50,124 nucleotides of DNA from assembly GCF_000974765.1 (NCBI RefSeq), contig NZ_BBWU01000032.1, positions 1-50,124 on the forward strand, in the 5' to 3' direction. This DNA comes from Sphingomonas changbaiensis NBRC 104936. Lineage in GTDB: Bacteria > Pseudomonadota > Alphaproteobacteria > Sphingomonadales > Sphingomonadaceae. Below the pieces are notes generated by a model, which did not search any database, was not told where the DNA came from, and was given only the letters and a program-made list of their open reading frames with translations. How positions within the stretch are numbered: position 1 is the first letter of the stretch; each line of letters begins with the position of its first letter. A program made the translations under genes and the position numbers. Shown piece after piece: positions 9,542-17,953 of the stretch.

Positions 9542-10170
9542 CAGCGCGCCTTGCCCTTGGCTTCCTTCGCCGCCGCACGCGCGATGTCGGTCATCGACGA
9601 ATCGTCGAGCAACGCGACTTTCTGGACCACCGGCACCCTGGCGGCAGGCTTGGACCTGGATTTCACGGCCGGCGTCGCAACCGGCGCTTCGACCGGCGCG
9701 ATCATCGCGACGGTCTGGATCAGCGGCGGCGATTTGACTGCGGGAATGACCGGCACACCGTCGGCGCCGACGTCCCGCACCACCGCAGGCTTGAAGGTTG
9801 GGCGGTTGGCGGGCGCGGGCGCCGCCTCGGCGCTGGCGAGCGCGGTGGTCGCGGCCGGCCTGCCGATGTCGCCGCCCTCGGCCGGCGAATAGGATGCGAG
9901 CTGCACGCCGCTGGGCACATATTGGCCGACCTTGGGCGCGGCGAGCGCCAGCACTTCGTTGTTATAGTCTTCGAGCTGACGCAGGCTGGCGCGGGCACTG
10001 AACTCGGTCTCCAGCCGGCGGATGTCGCGATGCGTGACCGCGATCTTGCGTTCCACGCCTTCCAGCGCGTTGCGCTCCGCCGCAACCTGCAGCGAGACGA
10101 GATAGAAGCCGAGCGCCGCGCTCGCGACACCCGCCACCCAGCCGATCGGCCGCATCCGCCGCGTGATCAT
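9541..10170 (-). CDS. ftsL: Cell division protein FtsL-like, with a long C-terminal extension
   Basis: Bitopic division protein in the FtsL position between rsmH and ftsI. The 209-residue product has one membrane span near residues 8-24 followed by a charged heptad-like segment (about 26-75) that should form the periplasmic coiled coil used to bind FtsB/FtsI. After that comes an Ala/Pro/Val-rich tail of about 130 residues, so the protein is roughly twice the length of enterobacterial FtsL (about 120). The ATG at 10170 is preferred because it makes an ATGA overlap with the rsmH stop; an in-frame ATG at 10194 would add eight residues. FtsL sequences diverge strongly, so the call rests on position and architecture. 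Confidence 0.82.
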   Translation of the reverse strand: MITRRMRPIGWVAGVASAALGFYLVSLQVAAERNALEGVERKIAVTHRDIRRLETEFSARASLRQLEDYNNEVLALAAPKVGQYVPSGVQLASYSPAEGGDIGRPAATTALASAEAAPAPANRPTFKPAVVRDVGADGVPVIPAVKSPPLIQTVAMIAPVEAPVATPAVKSRSKPAARVPVVQKVALLDDSSMTDIARAAAKEAKGKAR

Positions 10171-11099
10171 GCCGCCTCTCCCTTGTTGCTCCACGCCTCT
10201 GCCGAAGTGCGCCGGGCGACCCGCAGCGTGGCCGAGCGCGCCCGCGGATTTGCCGCCGTCTCGCGCGCGCCCGGCCGCACCGCCTTGCCCACCGCCTCGA
10301 AACTGGGCCGGCGCGCCTTCGCCGCCGGCAGATGACGCGAACCCGCCGGCGCCTGACCGCTGCGGTCGCGCAGGAATTGCTTCACGATCCGGTCTTCCAG
10401 GCTGTGGAAGGTAACGACCGCCAGTCGCCCGCCCGGCGCCAGCACCCGCTCCGCCGCTTCCAGTCCGCCGGTCAGTTCATCCAGCTCCCGGTTCAGGTAG
10501 ATGCGGATCGCCTGGAACACCTGGACCGCCGGATCCTTGTCCTTGCCGGCGATGAAACCGACGCTTTTCCGCACCACCGCCGCGAGCTGAAGCGTCCGCT
10601 CGAGCGGGCGCGCAGCGACGATCGCGCGCGCGATCCGGCGCGAACGGCGCTCCTCGCCATAGCGGTAGATCACGTCCGCGATCTCGGCTTCGTCGGCCGA
10701 ATTCAGCCATTCGGCGGCGGTCATCCCCGCCTGCTCCATCCGCATGTCGAGCGGACCGTCCGCCTGCACGGAAAAGCCGCGATCGGCCTGATCGAACTGC
10801 ATCGATGACACGCCGATATCCAGCGTCACGCCGTCGACCGGCAGCGCGTCCACATCGGCCAGCGCATCCTCCATCTCGGAAAAGCGCCGCTCGATCAGCG
10901 TCAGCTCCGCGTCATGGATCGCGCGGCCAGCGGCGATCGCACCCGGGTCGCGGTCGAATGCATAGACCCGCGCACCCTTGGCCAGCATCGCGCGGGTGTA
11001 GCCGCCGGCGCCGAAGGTGCCGTCGACGTGCCGCTCGCCCGGCCGGATCGCCAACGCGTCGATCACTTCGTCGAGCAGAACGGGGACATGACCGCTCAT
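10167..11099 (-). CDS. rsmH: 16S rRNA m4C1402 methyltransferase RsmH (MraW)
   Basis: SAM-dependent enzyme that N4-methylates C1402 of 16S rRNA in the decoding centre. The 310-residue protein begins with the typical [10 protein letters not shown] segment and has the SAM-binding [13 protein letters not shown] (26-38), [11 protein letters not shown] and the LNRELDEL and [11 protein letters not shown] motifs. Normal length. ATGA overlaps with both mraZ upstream and ftsL downstream show tight translational coupling at the head of the dcw operon. Confidence 0.97.
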   Translation of the reverse strand: MSGHVPVLLDEVIDALAIRPGERHVDGTFGAGGYTRAMLAKGARVYAFDRDPGAIAAGRAIHDAELTLIERRFSEMEDALADVDALPVDGVTLDIGVSSMQFDQADRGFSVQADGPLDMRMEQAGMTAAEWLNSADEAEIADVIYRYGEERRSRRIARAIVAARPLERTLQLAAVVRKSVGFIAGKDKDPAVQVFQAIRIYLNRELDELTGGLEAAERVLAPGGRLAVVTFHSLEDRIVKQFLRDRSGQAPAGSRHLPAAKARRPSFEAVGKAVRPGARETAANPRARSATLRVARRTSAEAWSNKGEAA

Positions 11100-11605
11100 T
11101 TCGCGCCTCGCTTGGCGCGGGTGAACTCGACCAGTTCCTTCAGGTTCGGGTCGACGCCGTCGGCCGCGAGCAGCACGTCCGGGTTCCAGATTTCGAAGAA
11201 ATTGCCCGCGCCCGAAAACACGGCATCAGTGCCCGGCAGCAGCTTCGCCTTCATCGCGTAGAAGTCAGGCAGGACGAACCGGCCGCTCGAATCAAAGCCG
11301 GCCGATTCCGTCATCGCGAGCGCCCGGCGCTTGGCATTGTAGTCGACGTCCGCGCCCTCGGCTTCCAGCGCTTCCTCGCGTCGCTCAAGGCGTTCGTGGC
11401 TGCGCTTCAACCAGGCGGGGTCGTAAGCGATCAGGCACGGGTCCTTGGGATGCAGGGCGATGACGACGGTACGGGGATCGCCGCCACCGGCCTCGACATT
11501 CCGCTCGATCACGGCGCGCATGGAGGCGGGGATCGCGACGCGGCCCTTGCCGTCGACCGCGGTCATCGCAAATCCGTTAAAGGCCTCCCGTTCGCCCACG
11601 CGCAC
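11096..11605 (-). CDS. mraZ: Transcriptional regulator MraZ
   Basis: AbrB-fold DNA-binding protein that autoregulates the dcw cluster in other bacteria. The 169-residue product contains [18 protein letters not shown] near the N-terminus, matching the DxKGR signature of the first SpoVT/AbrB-like repeat, and a second repeat with [14 protein letters not shown]. The start is uncertain: GTG at 11605 and GTG at 11599 are both in frame, and the purine run GAAAGG sits at a better distance from 11599. It is the first gene of the cluster. Upstream, a 10-bp-periodic GGGN array (11717-11760) is a candidate binding site. Confidence 0.93.
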   Translation of the reverse strand: MRVGEREAFNGFAMTAVDGKGRVAIPASMRAVIERNVEAGGGDPRTVVIALHPKDPCLIAYDPAWLKRSHERLERREEALEAEGADVDYNAKRRALAMTESAGFDSSGRFVLPDFYAMKAKLLPGTDAVFSGAGNFFEIWNPDVLLAADGVDPNLKELVEFTRAKRGAK

Positions 11606-11716
11606 CCTTTCGGGCGGGGCGCAAAACTCCTCGTTCCGGAAAGCGCATCGTTCCGCGCCGTCCAGTGCCGACTCGACTCAAGGGAATAGCCCCGCCTGTG
11701 ACGACTCACATATCGC

Positions 11717-11760
11717 GGGCAGCCACGGGATACAACGGGATTTTGCGGGAAAAGCCGGGA
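11717..11760. promoter_or_regulatory. Five GGGN boxes at exact 10-bp spacing, candidate MraZ operator
   Basis: On the plus strand GGG occurs at 11717, 11727, 11737, 11747 and 11757, the last four as CGGGA or close variants. This lies 112-156 bp upstream of the mraZ start. In E. coli MraZ binds repeats of TGGGN with 5-nt spacers, that is the same 10-bp period. Here the G-rich strand is the one opposite mraZ transcription, a difference from E. coli. Function is inferred. Confidence 0.6.
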
Positions 11761-11855
11761 AACTCACCACGTTCGGGCGCGGAAATGCGGCGCCCTGCCC
11801 GCATGGCGCACGATGTTCCAAATCTGTTCCGGGGACAGCACGGGAAATCGGGGGG

Positions 11856-12140
11856 TTATTGGCCCGCGGGCGGCGTCGCGGGCGCGGCGGCGTTGCTCGT
11901 CGGCGGTGCGGCGGGGGTCACGCCGATCTCTGTAAGCGGATCGCTGGGCGCTACCGCGGTGTTGCCGACCATGTTCGCGACCGTCTGCTGCGAGGCGTTG
12001 ACCGCGACGACATTGTCGCCGGGGCGGTGGCGTGCGGATTCGAAGATCGCTGTCGACACGGCGACGACCAGCAAGACGGCGCCCAGCCCCGTCAGCCCGA
12101 CGCGCACCCGTTGCATTCCAGCGCGTTTGTCTTCCGACAT
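11856..12140 (-). CDS. Small membrane-anchored protein of unknown function
   Basis: I do not recognise this 94-residue protein. It has a basic N-terminus (EDKRAGMQRVRVG), one hydrophobic segment at about residues 16-32, and a soluble tail ending in an Ala/Pro/Thr-rich stretch, suggesting a bitopic inner-membrane protein with a periplasmic C-terminus. No clear ribosome binding site precedes the ATG at 12140; an in-frame ATG at 12116 is an alternative start. It lies 37 bp downstream of cysK on the same strand and 250 bp upstream of mraZ, so it may be the last gene of a cysK unit. The reading frame could still be spurious. Confidence 0.55.
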   Translation of the reverse strand: MSEDKRAGMQRVRVGLTGLGAVLLVVAVSTAIFESARHRPGDNVVAVNASQQTVANMVGNTAVAPSDPLTEIGVTPAAPPTSNAAAPATPPAGQ

Positions 12141-12177
12141 CCCGACGAATGTAGCGCGTTCGCTCGCGAAAGCAAAA

Positions 12178-13158
12178 TCAGGAGTCTGCGGCGGGTTTCA
12201 GCCCCTTCGCGGCCAGCCATTCCGGGTTGTAGAGCGTAGACAGGTAACGAAACCCGGTGTCGCACAGCACCGTGACGATCCGCTTGCCCGGCCCCAGCTC
12301 CCGCGCCAGCGCCATCGCGCCGGCGACGTTGATGCCGGACGAAAGCCCCAGGCACAGCCCTTCCTCGTTCAGCAGGGCATCGATCTGGGCCAGCCCTTCC
12401 TCGTCCGAAATCCGGAACTGCGTATCGATCGGCGCCCCTTCCAGGTTGGCGGTGATCCGCCCCTGCCCGATCCCCTCGGCGACGGAGCTGCCTTCGGACT
12501 TCAACTCGCCATAGCGGTAATAGCTGTAGAGCGCGGCGCCGTGCGGATCGGTCAGCGCGATCGTGATGTCCGGATCCTTGGCCTTCAGGCCGAGGCCCAC
12601 GCCCGCCAGCGTGCCGCCCGTCCCCACTGCGCAGGTGAAGCCGTCGATCCGCCCGTCCATCTGTTCCCAGATTTCCTCGGCGGTCCAGCGGATGTGCGCC
12701 CGCCTGTTGGCGATATTGTCGAACTGGTTGGCCCACAGCGCGTTCGGCGTCTCCTCCGCGATCCGGCGCGAGGTGTGCACGAAATGGCACGGGCTCGCAT
12801 AGGGCGCGGCCGGCACCAGCACCAGCTCGGCGCCGAGCGCGCGGAGCGTATCCATCTTCTCGCGGCTCTGCGTCTCGGGCATGACGATGATCGTCTTGTA
12901 GCCCTTGGCGTTGCCGACCAGCGCCAGGCCGATGCCGGTATTCCCGGCCGTTCCCTCGACGATCGTGGCGCCGGGGCCGATCAGTCCCTGCTCCTCGGCA
13001 TCCTCGACGATGCCCAGCGCCGCCCGGTCCTTCACCGACGCGCCGGGATTCAGAAACTCGCATTTGCCGAAGATGTCGCAGCCGGTCGCGTCGCTCGGCC
13101 CCTTCAGGCGCACCAGCGGCGTGTGGCCGATCAGCGCCAGCGTATCGGGTAAGGTCAT
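12178..13158 (-). CDS. cysK: PLP-dependent cysteine synthase A
   Basis: Makes L-cysteine from O-acetylserine and sulfide in the cytoplasm. The 326-residue protein starting at MTLPDTL has the PLP lysine in NPGASVKDR (Lys43), the substrate-binding loop EGTAGNTG (the EGTAGNTG variant rather than EPTSGNTG) and the phosphate-binding glycine loop GTGGT. The ATG at 13158 is chosen because upstream in-frame sequence lacks the fold. The EGTAGNTG variant also occurs in cystathionine beta-synthase-like enzymes, so the exact substrate is slightly less certain than the fold. Nothing at the promoter suggests a specific regulator. Confidence 0.9.
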   Translation of the reverse strand: MTLPDTLALIGHTPLVRLKGPSDATGCDIFGKCEFLNPGASVKDRAALGIVEDAEEQGLIGPGATIVEGTAGNTGIGLALVGNAKGYKTIIVMPETQSREKMDTLRALGAELVLVPAAPYASPCHFVHTSRRIAEETPNALWANQFDNIANRRAHIRWTAEEIWEQMDGRIDGFTCAVGTGGTLAGVGLGLKAKDPDITIALTDPHGAALYSYYRYGELKSEGSSVAEGIGQGRITANLEGAPIDTQFRISDEEGLAQIDALLNEEGLCLGLSSGINVAGAMALARELGPGKRIVTVLCDTGFRYLSTLYNPEWLAAKGLKPAADS

Positions 13159-13285
13159 AGCGTGGAGGTAGGGCCCAGCCGCGCGCCGGGCAAGCAGGGG
13201 AAACTTGGGAGCCGCCAAGCCATTCAATCCGCATTCACTCCAGCCGGCTATCGTCGTGGCACGACGAGCAGATCGGAGGGGAATG

Positions 13286-13591
13286 ATGAAGGGTTTGACG
13301 GCCGCGGTCCTGTCGGCGGCGCTTCTCGTATCCGCACCGGCGTTCGCCCAGTTCAATTATGACCGGGCGCAGCAAAACTATATGGATCTGCTGTCCGGCA
13401 AGAAGCAGCCGCACGACCTGACCCCGACCGAACTCTACGAGGTCCGCCAGTTCGACGCCGGCGTGCGCGCCAACCCCAGACCGCTGCCCGACACCAAGGC
13501 CAACTGCCGCGACCGCAACGCGACCGCGCGACCGCCGTCGCCGCTGGAAGAGGCCGTCATCGACCTGAAATGCTCCCAGCGCCCGGAGTGA
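13286..13591 (+). CDS. Small secreted protein of unknown function
   Basis: I do not recognise this 101-residue protein. It has a clear signal peptide (MKGLTAAVLSAALLVSAPAFA, with AFA-Q cleavage) and a mature part beginning QFNYDRAQQNYMDLL, with two cysteines that could form a disulfide. A strong ribosome binding site (GGAGGGG, 13275-13281) is better spaced to the ATG at 13286 than to the adjacent in-frame ATG at 13283. It is transcribed divergently from cysK. The mature part is rich in charged residues and Pro. Confidence 0.75.
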   Translation: MKGLTAAVLSAALLVSAPAFAQFNYDRAQQNYMDLLSGKKQPHDLTPTELYEVRQFDAGVRANPRPLPDTKANCRDRNATARPPSPLEEAVIDLKCSQRPE

Positions 13592-13649
13592 AAGCCGCCC
13601 GGCGCACAATCCGTTGCAGACGGTCGCCGTCGTCCACATAACCTGTCTG

Positions 13650-14120
13650 ATGGCAGTAAATTTATCCCTCGGGCTTCTGCTGGCGGCAGCTTTGCAATCC
13701 CCGGCAGGGGCACAGACCTCGTTCGACCCGATCGCGACCACTCGGTCTTTCCTGGATCTTTTGGGGTCCCATCCTCATGCAGCGAGCAGGCTCGCGACGA
13801 GCGACGCAGTGATGGTGGCAGGGGACATCGGCGCGCCACTGAGAGACTATGTCGAGAAAATTCGGCCTGAGACAAATCTGCTCGCTGGCTGCCGTATCGG
13901 GCAACTCCAGCAGATGCCATTTCCCTTGGATAAGGGGTCCGATGACGCCAATCTGCCATCTTGGCTGAAAGGCGGAAAGTTGATCGCTGTCCAGGGCACC
14001 TACTTTTGCACTAGGCCGGATGGACCCGAACGTACGGTCAAGACTACCGTCGTTCTGAAGGATGAGCGTGTGGCAATGGTAGGTTTTGAGTTTGCCGGGC
14101 AAGCGGCCCCTGCCCGCTAG
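13650..14120 (+). CDS. Secreted or periplasmic protein of unknown function
   Basis: I do not recognise this 156-residue product. The first about 22 residues form a signal peptide (SLGLLLAAALQSPAGAQ). The mature part contains two cysteines (LAGCRIG and TYFCTRP) and a LVALQGTYFC-like strand pattern consistent with a small beta-rich domain. The ATG at 13650 is preferred; a TTG at 13614 is in frame but gives a poor leader. Base composition is visibly less GC-rich than the neighbours, possibly a recent acquisition. It follows the preceding small secreted gene on the same strand and converges with the DUF3667 gene. Confidence 0.65.
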   Translation: MAVNLSLGLLLAAALQSPAGAQTSFDPIATTRSFLDLLGSHPHAASRLATSDAVMVAGDIGAPLRDYVEKIRPETNLLAGCRIGQLQQMPFPLDKGSDDANLPSWLKGGKLIAVQGTYFCTRPDGPERTVKTTVVLKDERVAMVGFEFAGQAAPAR

Positions 14121-14144
14121 TTATTCGACGGATGGCGCAGCCCG

Positions 14145-15185
14145 TCAGCTCATCGCGGTGACGAGCGCGTAGAACATCCCCGCCGAGACCGCCGCGATGC
14201 CGTAGAGCAGCGGCAGGCGCAGCAGGGCGCCGGTGCGGGACAGCTGATATGCGCCGCGCATGTCCACGTACATATGCCAGAGCGCGTAGAGCATCAGCGC
14301 GAGCGTAATGACGCCCGTCGCCAGCCCGATCCAGCTTGCGATCATCCATAGCGAGAACAGCAGCGACATGAACGAGATCGAATAGGTCACGAACGTCGCG
14401 TGATCGTACAAGCCGTAATCGCGTCGCCAGGCGAACAGCAGCCACAGCATCGGCGTGCTGATCAGGATCAGCGCCCAGGAGAATTTATAGGCGTTTGCCT
14501 TGAGTCGGTAGGCGACGAACTCCTTGTTCGTCTCGATCTGCTCCAGCATCGATCGGCCACCGGGATCGGCGTTGGCGCTTGATTTGCCGACATCGGCTGC
14601 GATCGCGCTCGCCGCGGCAAGCTCCTGCCGGTTGTCGCGCGCCTCCGTGAGCCGCTGCTGCAACGTGACGCGGCGGGAGGCACTCAGGTCAGGCTGCTGC
14701 AGGTCCGCTTCCGTCGATGCGATGCGGTCATCCAGCTTCGCCACCTGCTTCTGCAGCGACTGAGCGCTTTCCTGCGCTTTCGCCTGGGACGAGCCGCCAT
14801 GATGGCCGAAGATCGAATAGACCGCGTACATCAAAAGCGCGCTGAACAGGAACAGCGCGAAGGGCGACACGAACTTCGCCCGCTCGCCGTGAATATAGCG
14901 CCGCGTCAGCTGCCCCGGCCGCAGCGCCAGCTCCGGCAGCGTGCGCCAGAGCTTGCCGTCGAAATGCAGCACGCTGTGCAGCAGATCGTGCCAGATGGCG
15001 CCGAGGGTGCGATGCACATGCGCCGGTTGCCCGCAATTGGCGCAATAGGATCCGGTCAGCGCCGCCCCGCAATTGAGGCAGTCGGAGCCGTGCGGCATAT
15101 CCGCCCGAGGCCCATGCGCCGGCTCGACCGCGGCCGCCCACAGTCCGCCGGTCACCACATCGCCTGCATCGGAAAGACCTGACAT
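14145..15185 (-). CDS. DUF3667 membrane protein with N-terminal zinc ribbon
   Basis: Unknown function. The N-terminal third holds CLNCGAALTGSYCANCGQ, two CxxC knuckles typical of a zinc ribbon, followed by RTL, LPELALRPGQLTRRYI and the GERAKFVSPFALFLFSALLMY segment that is characteristic of DUF3667. A long alpha-helical, Gln/Ala-rich stretch (about residues 110-200, likely coiled coil) precedes four hydrophobic segments at the C-terminus. The ATG at 15185 is chosen over one at 15209 because it sits nearer the conserved region; 346 residues. It is divergent from vapB and convergent with the secreted protein gene. Confidence 0.85.
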   Translation of the reverse strand: MSGLSDAGDVVTGGLWAAAVEPAHGPRADMPHGSDCLNCGAALTGSYCANCGQPAHVHRTLGAIWHDLLHSVLHFDGKLWRTLPELALRPGQLTRRYIHGERAKFVSPFALFLFSALLMYAVYSIFGHHGGSSQAKAQESAQSLQKQVAKLDDRIASTEADLQQPDLSASRRVTLQQRLTEARDNRQELAAASAIAADVGKSSANADPGGRSMLEQIETNKEFVAYRLKANAYKFSWALILISTPMLWLLFAWRRDYGLYDHATFVTYSISFMSLLFSLWMIASWIGLATGVITLALMLYALWHMYVDMRGAYQLSRTGALLRLPLLYGIAAVSAGMFYALVTAMS

Positions 15186-15341
15186 GGGACTGTGGTAGCA
15201 ACCTAGCATTGTTTGAGCCAGCCGCAGCTGTCCACGTCGCCGGCTCTGCAGCGCCAGGTTGAAATCCCGACCTCTTTTCCAGCAGTATCGCCGTCGATTG
15301 GCCCTCGCTATATTGGTTGGAAGTTTCGAAAGGCCGTTTGG

Positions 15342-15620
15342 ATGGGCGCAGAGCTCAAGATCGACAGTGCGGAGGCTATCGCATTGGCAGAGCAGCTAGC
15401 CCGCTCCACCGGGGAGTCGGTGGAGCGGGTCGTGCTTGACGCTCTTCGGAAGAGGGCTCGAGAGGTCGATTTGCAGCTCGCGGACCCGACGACCGAGCGG
15501 GAAAAGCTGGAGCTTGAGTTCTATCGCATGATCGCGGGCAGCCGCAGCCGGTGGAAGGGCGCTATGTTGTCAATCGATCACGCGGACATTCTCTACGACG
15601 AGGATGGTCTGCCGAGATGA
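15342..15620 (+). CDS. vapB: VapB-family antitoxin
   Basis: DNA-binding antitoxin that neutralises the adjacent VapC and represses the operon. The 92-residue protein has an N-terminal LKIDSAEAIALAEQLARSTGES segment in two helices typical of the PSK/Rv0623-like antitoxin family (pfam07704), and a C-terminal acidic tail (IDHADILYDEDGLPR) that usually wraps the toxin. The stop overlaps the vapC start by 4 bp (ATGA), giving the expected coupling. The start at ATG 15342 is chosen because sequence further upstream in the frame has no antitoxin features. Confidence 0.88.
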   Translation: MGAELKIDSAEAIALAEQLARSTGESVERVVLDALRKRAREVDLQLADPTTEREKLELEFYRMIAGSRSRWKGAMLSIDHADILYDEDGLPR

Positions 15621-16009
15621 TCGTCGACACGTCGGCGATCATCGCTCTGATCAGGGAAGAACCAGAAACAGCCTGGATCGTGCCGCTCCTGTTAGACAAT
15701 TTCGGCAAGGCGAAGATGTCGCTGGCCAACTATCTGGAAGCTGCGATCGCCGTCGACGGAAATGATGATGAGGTCTTGTCGGATCGGCTTGACTGGATCA
15801 TCAAGCATTGGGCCATCGAGCTGGTACCCGTCAGCCGGCATCACGTCGAAGTCGCGCGCGAAGCTTATCGCCTGTTCGGCAAAGGTCGGCACGAGGCACG
15901 TCTGAATTTTGGGGACTGCTTCGCCTACGCGCTCGCCCGCACGACCGGCGAGCCGCTATTGTCCAAGGGCAGCGACTTCGCGCAAACCGACATCAGATCG
16001 GCTCGGTGA
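15617..16009 (+). CDS. vapC: VapC-family PIN-domain ribonuclease toxin
   Basis: Mg2+-dependent endoribonuclease, probably cutting tRNA or rRNA, inhibited by VapB. The 130-residue protein has the PIN-domain acidic residues: Asp4 (MIVDTS), Glu41 (NYLEAA), Asp100 (LNFGDC) and Asp120 (GSDFAQTD). It reads as an intact toxin. It overlaps vapB upstream (ATGA) and, unusually, the next gene downstream: its TGA stop overlaps a GTG start of the glycosylase gene (16006-16009). Confidence 0.9.
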   Translation: MIVDTSAIIALIREEPETAWIVPLLLDNFGKAKMSLANYLEAAIAVDGNDDEVLSDRLDWIIKHWAIELVPVSRHHVEVAREAYRLFGKGRHEARLNFGDCFAYALARTTGEPLLSKGSDFAQTDIRSAR

Positions 16010-16494
16010 CTCGCCACGCATCGTTTCCGCCCGTCGTCGACGCCGACACCCGGATACTGATCCTTGGTAGCCTGCCCGGGGCTGCGTCGCTCGCGGCGGG
16101 GCGCTACTACGCGCATCCGCGGAACCAGTTCTGGCGCCTGCTGGGGGCGGTGATCGGGACGGACCTGGCCGGCCTTCCCTATGACGAGCGCCTGTCGACG
16201 CTCATCGACCATCGCGTCGGCCTTTGGGACGTGATCGCCGATGCCGAGCGACCGGGCAGTCTGGACGCGGCGATACGCAATCATGCGCCCAACGACCTGC
16301 AGAGCCTCGTCGCCCGATTGCCGGCGCTTCGCACAATCGGCTTCAACGGCGCCACCGCCGCGCGGATCGGCCGCGACCAGCTCGGGGCGTGGGCAGATCG
16401 CTACCGGCTTATCCCGCTGCCCTCCAGCAGCCCCGCCCGCGCCGCGTCTTTCGAGGCAAAGCTCGCCCGATGGCAGGAGCTGATGTCACGCTAG
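16006..16494 (+). CDS. Hypoxanthine-DNA glycosylase (DNA-deoxyinosine glycosylase, UDG superfamily)
   Basis: Base-excision repair enzyme of the uracil-DNA glycosylase superfamily, family 6, probably removing hypoxanthine (deaminated adenine) from DNA. The 162-residue protein starting at GTG has GSLPG (21-25, motif I), YYAHPRNQFW (34-43) and a C-terminal LPSSSPA (motif II region). The GTG start is supported by the 4-bp GTGA overlap with the vapC stop and by alignment of MTRHASFPP with usual N-termini of this family. No separate ribosome binding site is needed. It is followed 54 bp later by a LexA-controlled polymerase. Confidence 0.86.
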   Translation: MTRHASFPPVVDADTRILILGSLPGAASLAAGRYYAHPRNQFWRLLGAVIGTDLAGLPYDERLSTLIDHRVGLWDVIADAERPGSLDAAIRNHAPNDLQSLVARLPALRTIGFNGATAARIGRDQLGAWADRYRLIPLPSSSPARAASFEAKLARWQELMSR

Positions 16495-16526
16495 GCAGGT
16501 TCGGCGCTTCTGTGCTGCGCACCAAT

Positions 16527-16541
16527 GTTCTGCTAATGTTC
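16527..16541 (+). promoter_or_regulatory. LexA (SOS) operator, GTTC-N7-GTTC
   Basis: GTTC at 16527-16530 and GTTC at 16538-16541 are separated by 7 bases. GTTC-N7-GTTC is the well-known LexA-binding direct repeat of alphaproteobacteria. It lies 8 bp upstream of the ATG of the polymerase, so it would overlap the promoter or leader and place the gene in the SOS regulon. The match is exact. Confidence 0.85.
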
Positions 16542-16548
16542 CGCGGCT

Positions 16549-17871
16549 ATGAGTCAGCCTGCGTCTTCCGCGTGCCGCGATCTGTGCGATTTGCCGCCCC
16601 GCCCGCTGCGCTGGCTGTTCCTTGACCTGAACAGCTATTTCGCGAGCGTCGAGCAGCAGCTTCAGCCGGAACTGCGCGGCAGGCCGGTGATCGTGGCGCC
16701 CGTCGGCAGCGACACGACCGTCGCCATCGCCGCGTCGTACGAAGCCAAGCGCTACGGCATCAACACCGGCACGCCGGTCTGGGAAGCGAAGCAGAAATGT
16801 CCGGATCTGCTGATCACACCTGCCCGTCACGAACGCTATGTCGAGTTTCACGACGCGATCATTGCCGAGGTCTGGAACCATGTTCCCGTTACGCATGTCT
16901 GCTCGATCGACGAAGTCGCCTGCCGCCTGCTGGATAATGAAAACAGTGCGGAAGCCGCCCGCGCGCTCGCGCTTCGCATCAAGGCCGGCATCCGCGACAA
17001 TATCGGCGCGTGCCTGACCTCCTCGATCGGCATCGCGCCAAACCGGCTGCTGGCGAAGCTGGCGTCCGACATGCGCAAGCCTGACGGGCTGATCGTCCTC
17101 ACCGCCGACCAGCTTCCGCACCGTCTGTTCGCGCTGGAGCTGCGCGACATCGCCGGGATCGGCGCGAAAATGGAACGGCAGCTTGCGCGCGCCGGCATCA
17201 ACGACATCGCCGGGCTGTGCGCCCGCCGGCCGCGCGATGCCGGATCGGCCTGGGGCGGCACCAACGGCGATCGGCTCTGGTATCTGCTGCACGGCGTCGA
17301 TCTGCCCGAAAAGCCGACGCAGAGCCGCACGATCGGCCACAGCCATGTGCTGGCGCCGAGGGCGCGCGGGCTGGAGCCGACCCGGCTGGTCGCGCGACGC
17401 CTCGCGCTGAAGGCGGCGAGCAGGCTGCGGCGCAAGAGCTGTCTGGCTCGGCTGCTGGTGCTGCACGGCAAATTCGAGGGCGACAAGTCGAGCTGGCGGA
17501 CCGCGGTGAAGCTTTCGCCGACCCAGGACAGCTTTGCGATCCTCGCCGCGCTCGACCGGTTGTGGCCGCGGCTGGAAGCTACCGGGCGCGCGCGGCCCGG
17601 CGGCTTTCGGCTGCGGATGGTCGGGGTCACGCTGGCCGGGATCGAGCCAATCGCGGCCGAGCAGGGCTCGCTGTTCGCGCACCTCGATCCGGACAGCGCG
17701 CCGGCTCGGGAGACGCGCAGCCTGGCGCTCAGCCGCGCGATGGATCGGCTGAATGCGCGGTTCGGGCGCAATGCCGTGACGCTCGGCCCGCTCGCCGGCG
17801 GGCGCGCGGATCAGGTCGGCACCAAGATCGCGTTCGGCCGTATTCCCGAGCTTGCGGAATTCCATGAATGA
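16549..17871 (+). CDS. Y-family translesion DNA polymerase (DinB-like)
   Basis: Error-prone polymerase for synthesis past damaged bases. The 440-residue protein has the palm signature FLDLNSYFASVE (25-36; catalytic Asp26, steric-gate Phe31) and SIDEV (119-123; Asp121-Glu122), the fingers segment with ASYEAKRYGI, and a helix-hairpin-helix-like LRDIAGIGAKMERQL region. The third motif residue is Asn28 where most DinB proteins have Asp; this occurs in some Y-family branches, so activity is likely but not certain. A C-terminal tail is long. It is not ImuB, which lacks the catalytic acids. A perfect LexA operator lies 8 bp upstream. Symbol withheld because DinB, DinP and UmuC-like branches cannot be separated by eye. 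Confidence 0.9.
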   Translation: MSQPASSACRDLCDLPPRPLRWLFLDLNSYFASVEQQLQPELRGRPVIVAPVGSDTTVAIAASYEAKRYGINTGTPVWEAKQKCPDLLITPARHERYVEFHDAIIAEVWNHVPVTHVCSIDEVACRLLDNENSAEAARALALRIKAGIRDNIGACLTSSIGIAPNRLLAKLASDMRKPDGLIVLTADQLPHRLFALELRDIAGIGAKMERQLARAGINDIAGLCARRPRDAGSAWGGTNGDRLWYLLHGVDLPEKPTQSRTIGHSHVLAPRARGLEPTRLVARRLALKAASRLRRKSCLARLLVLHGKFEGDKSSWRTAVKLSPTQDSFAILAALDRLWPRLEATGRARPGGFRLRMVGVTLAGIEPIAAEQGSLFAHLDPDSAPARETRSLALSRAMDRLNARFGRNAVTLGPLAGGRADQVGTKIAFGRIPELAEFHE

Positions 17872-17953
17872 CAACGACAATCGACGAGCGTCATGTTACA
17901 GTGTCGCATGCGGGCTTGACCCGAGGGGCCTCACTCACGAAATCGGACAGCCT

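Noticed and set aside
10863..12240. Plus-strand frames over rsmH and mraZ
   Set aside because: Shadows of the well-supported minus-strand dcw genes.
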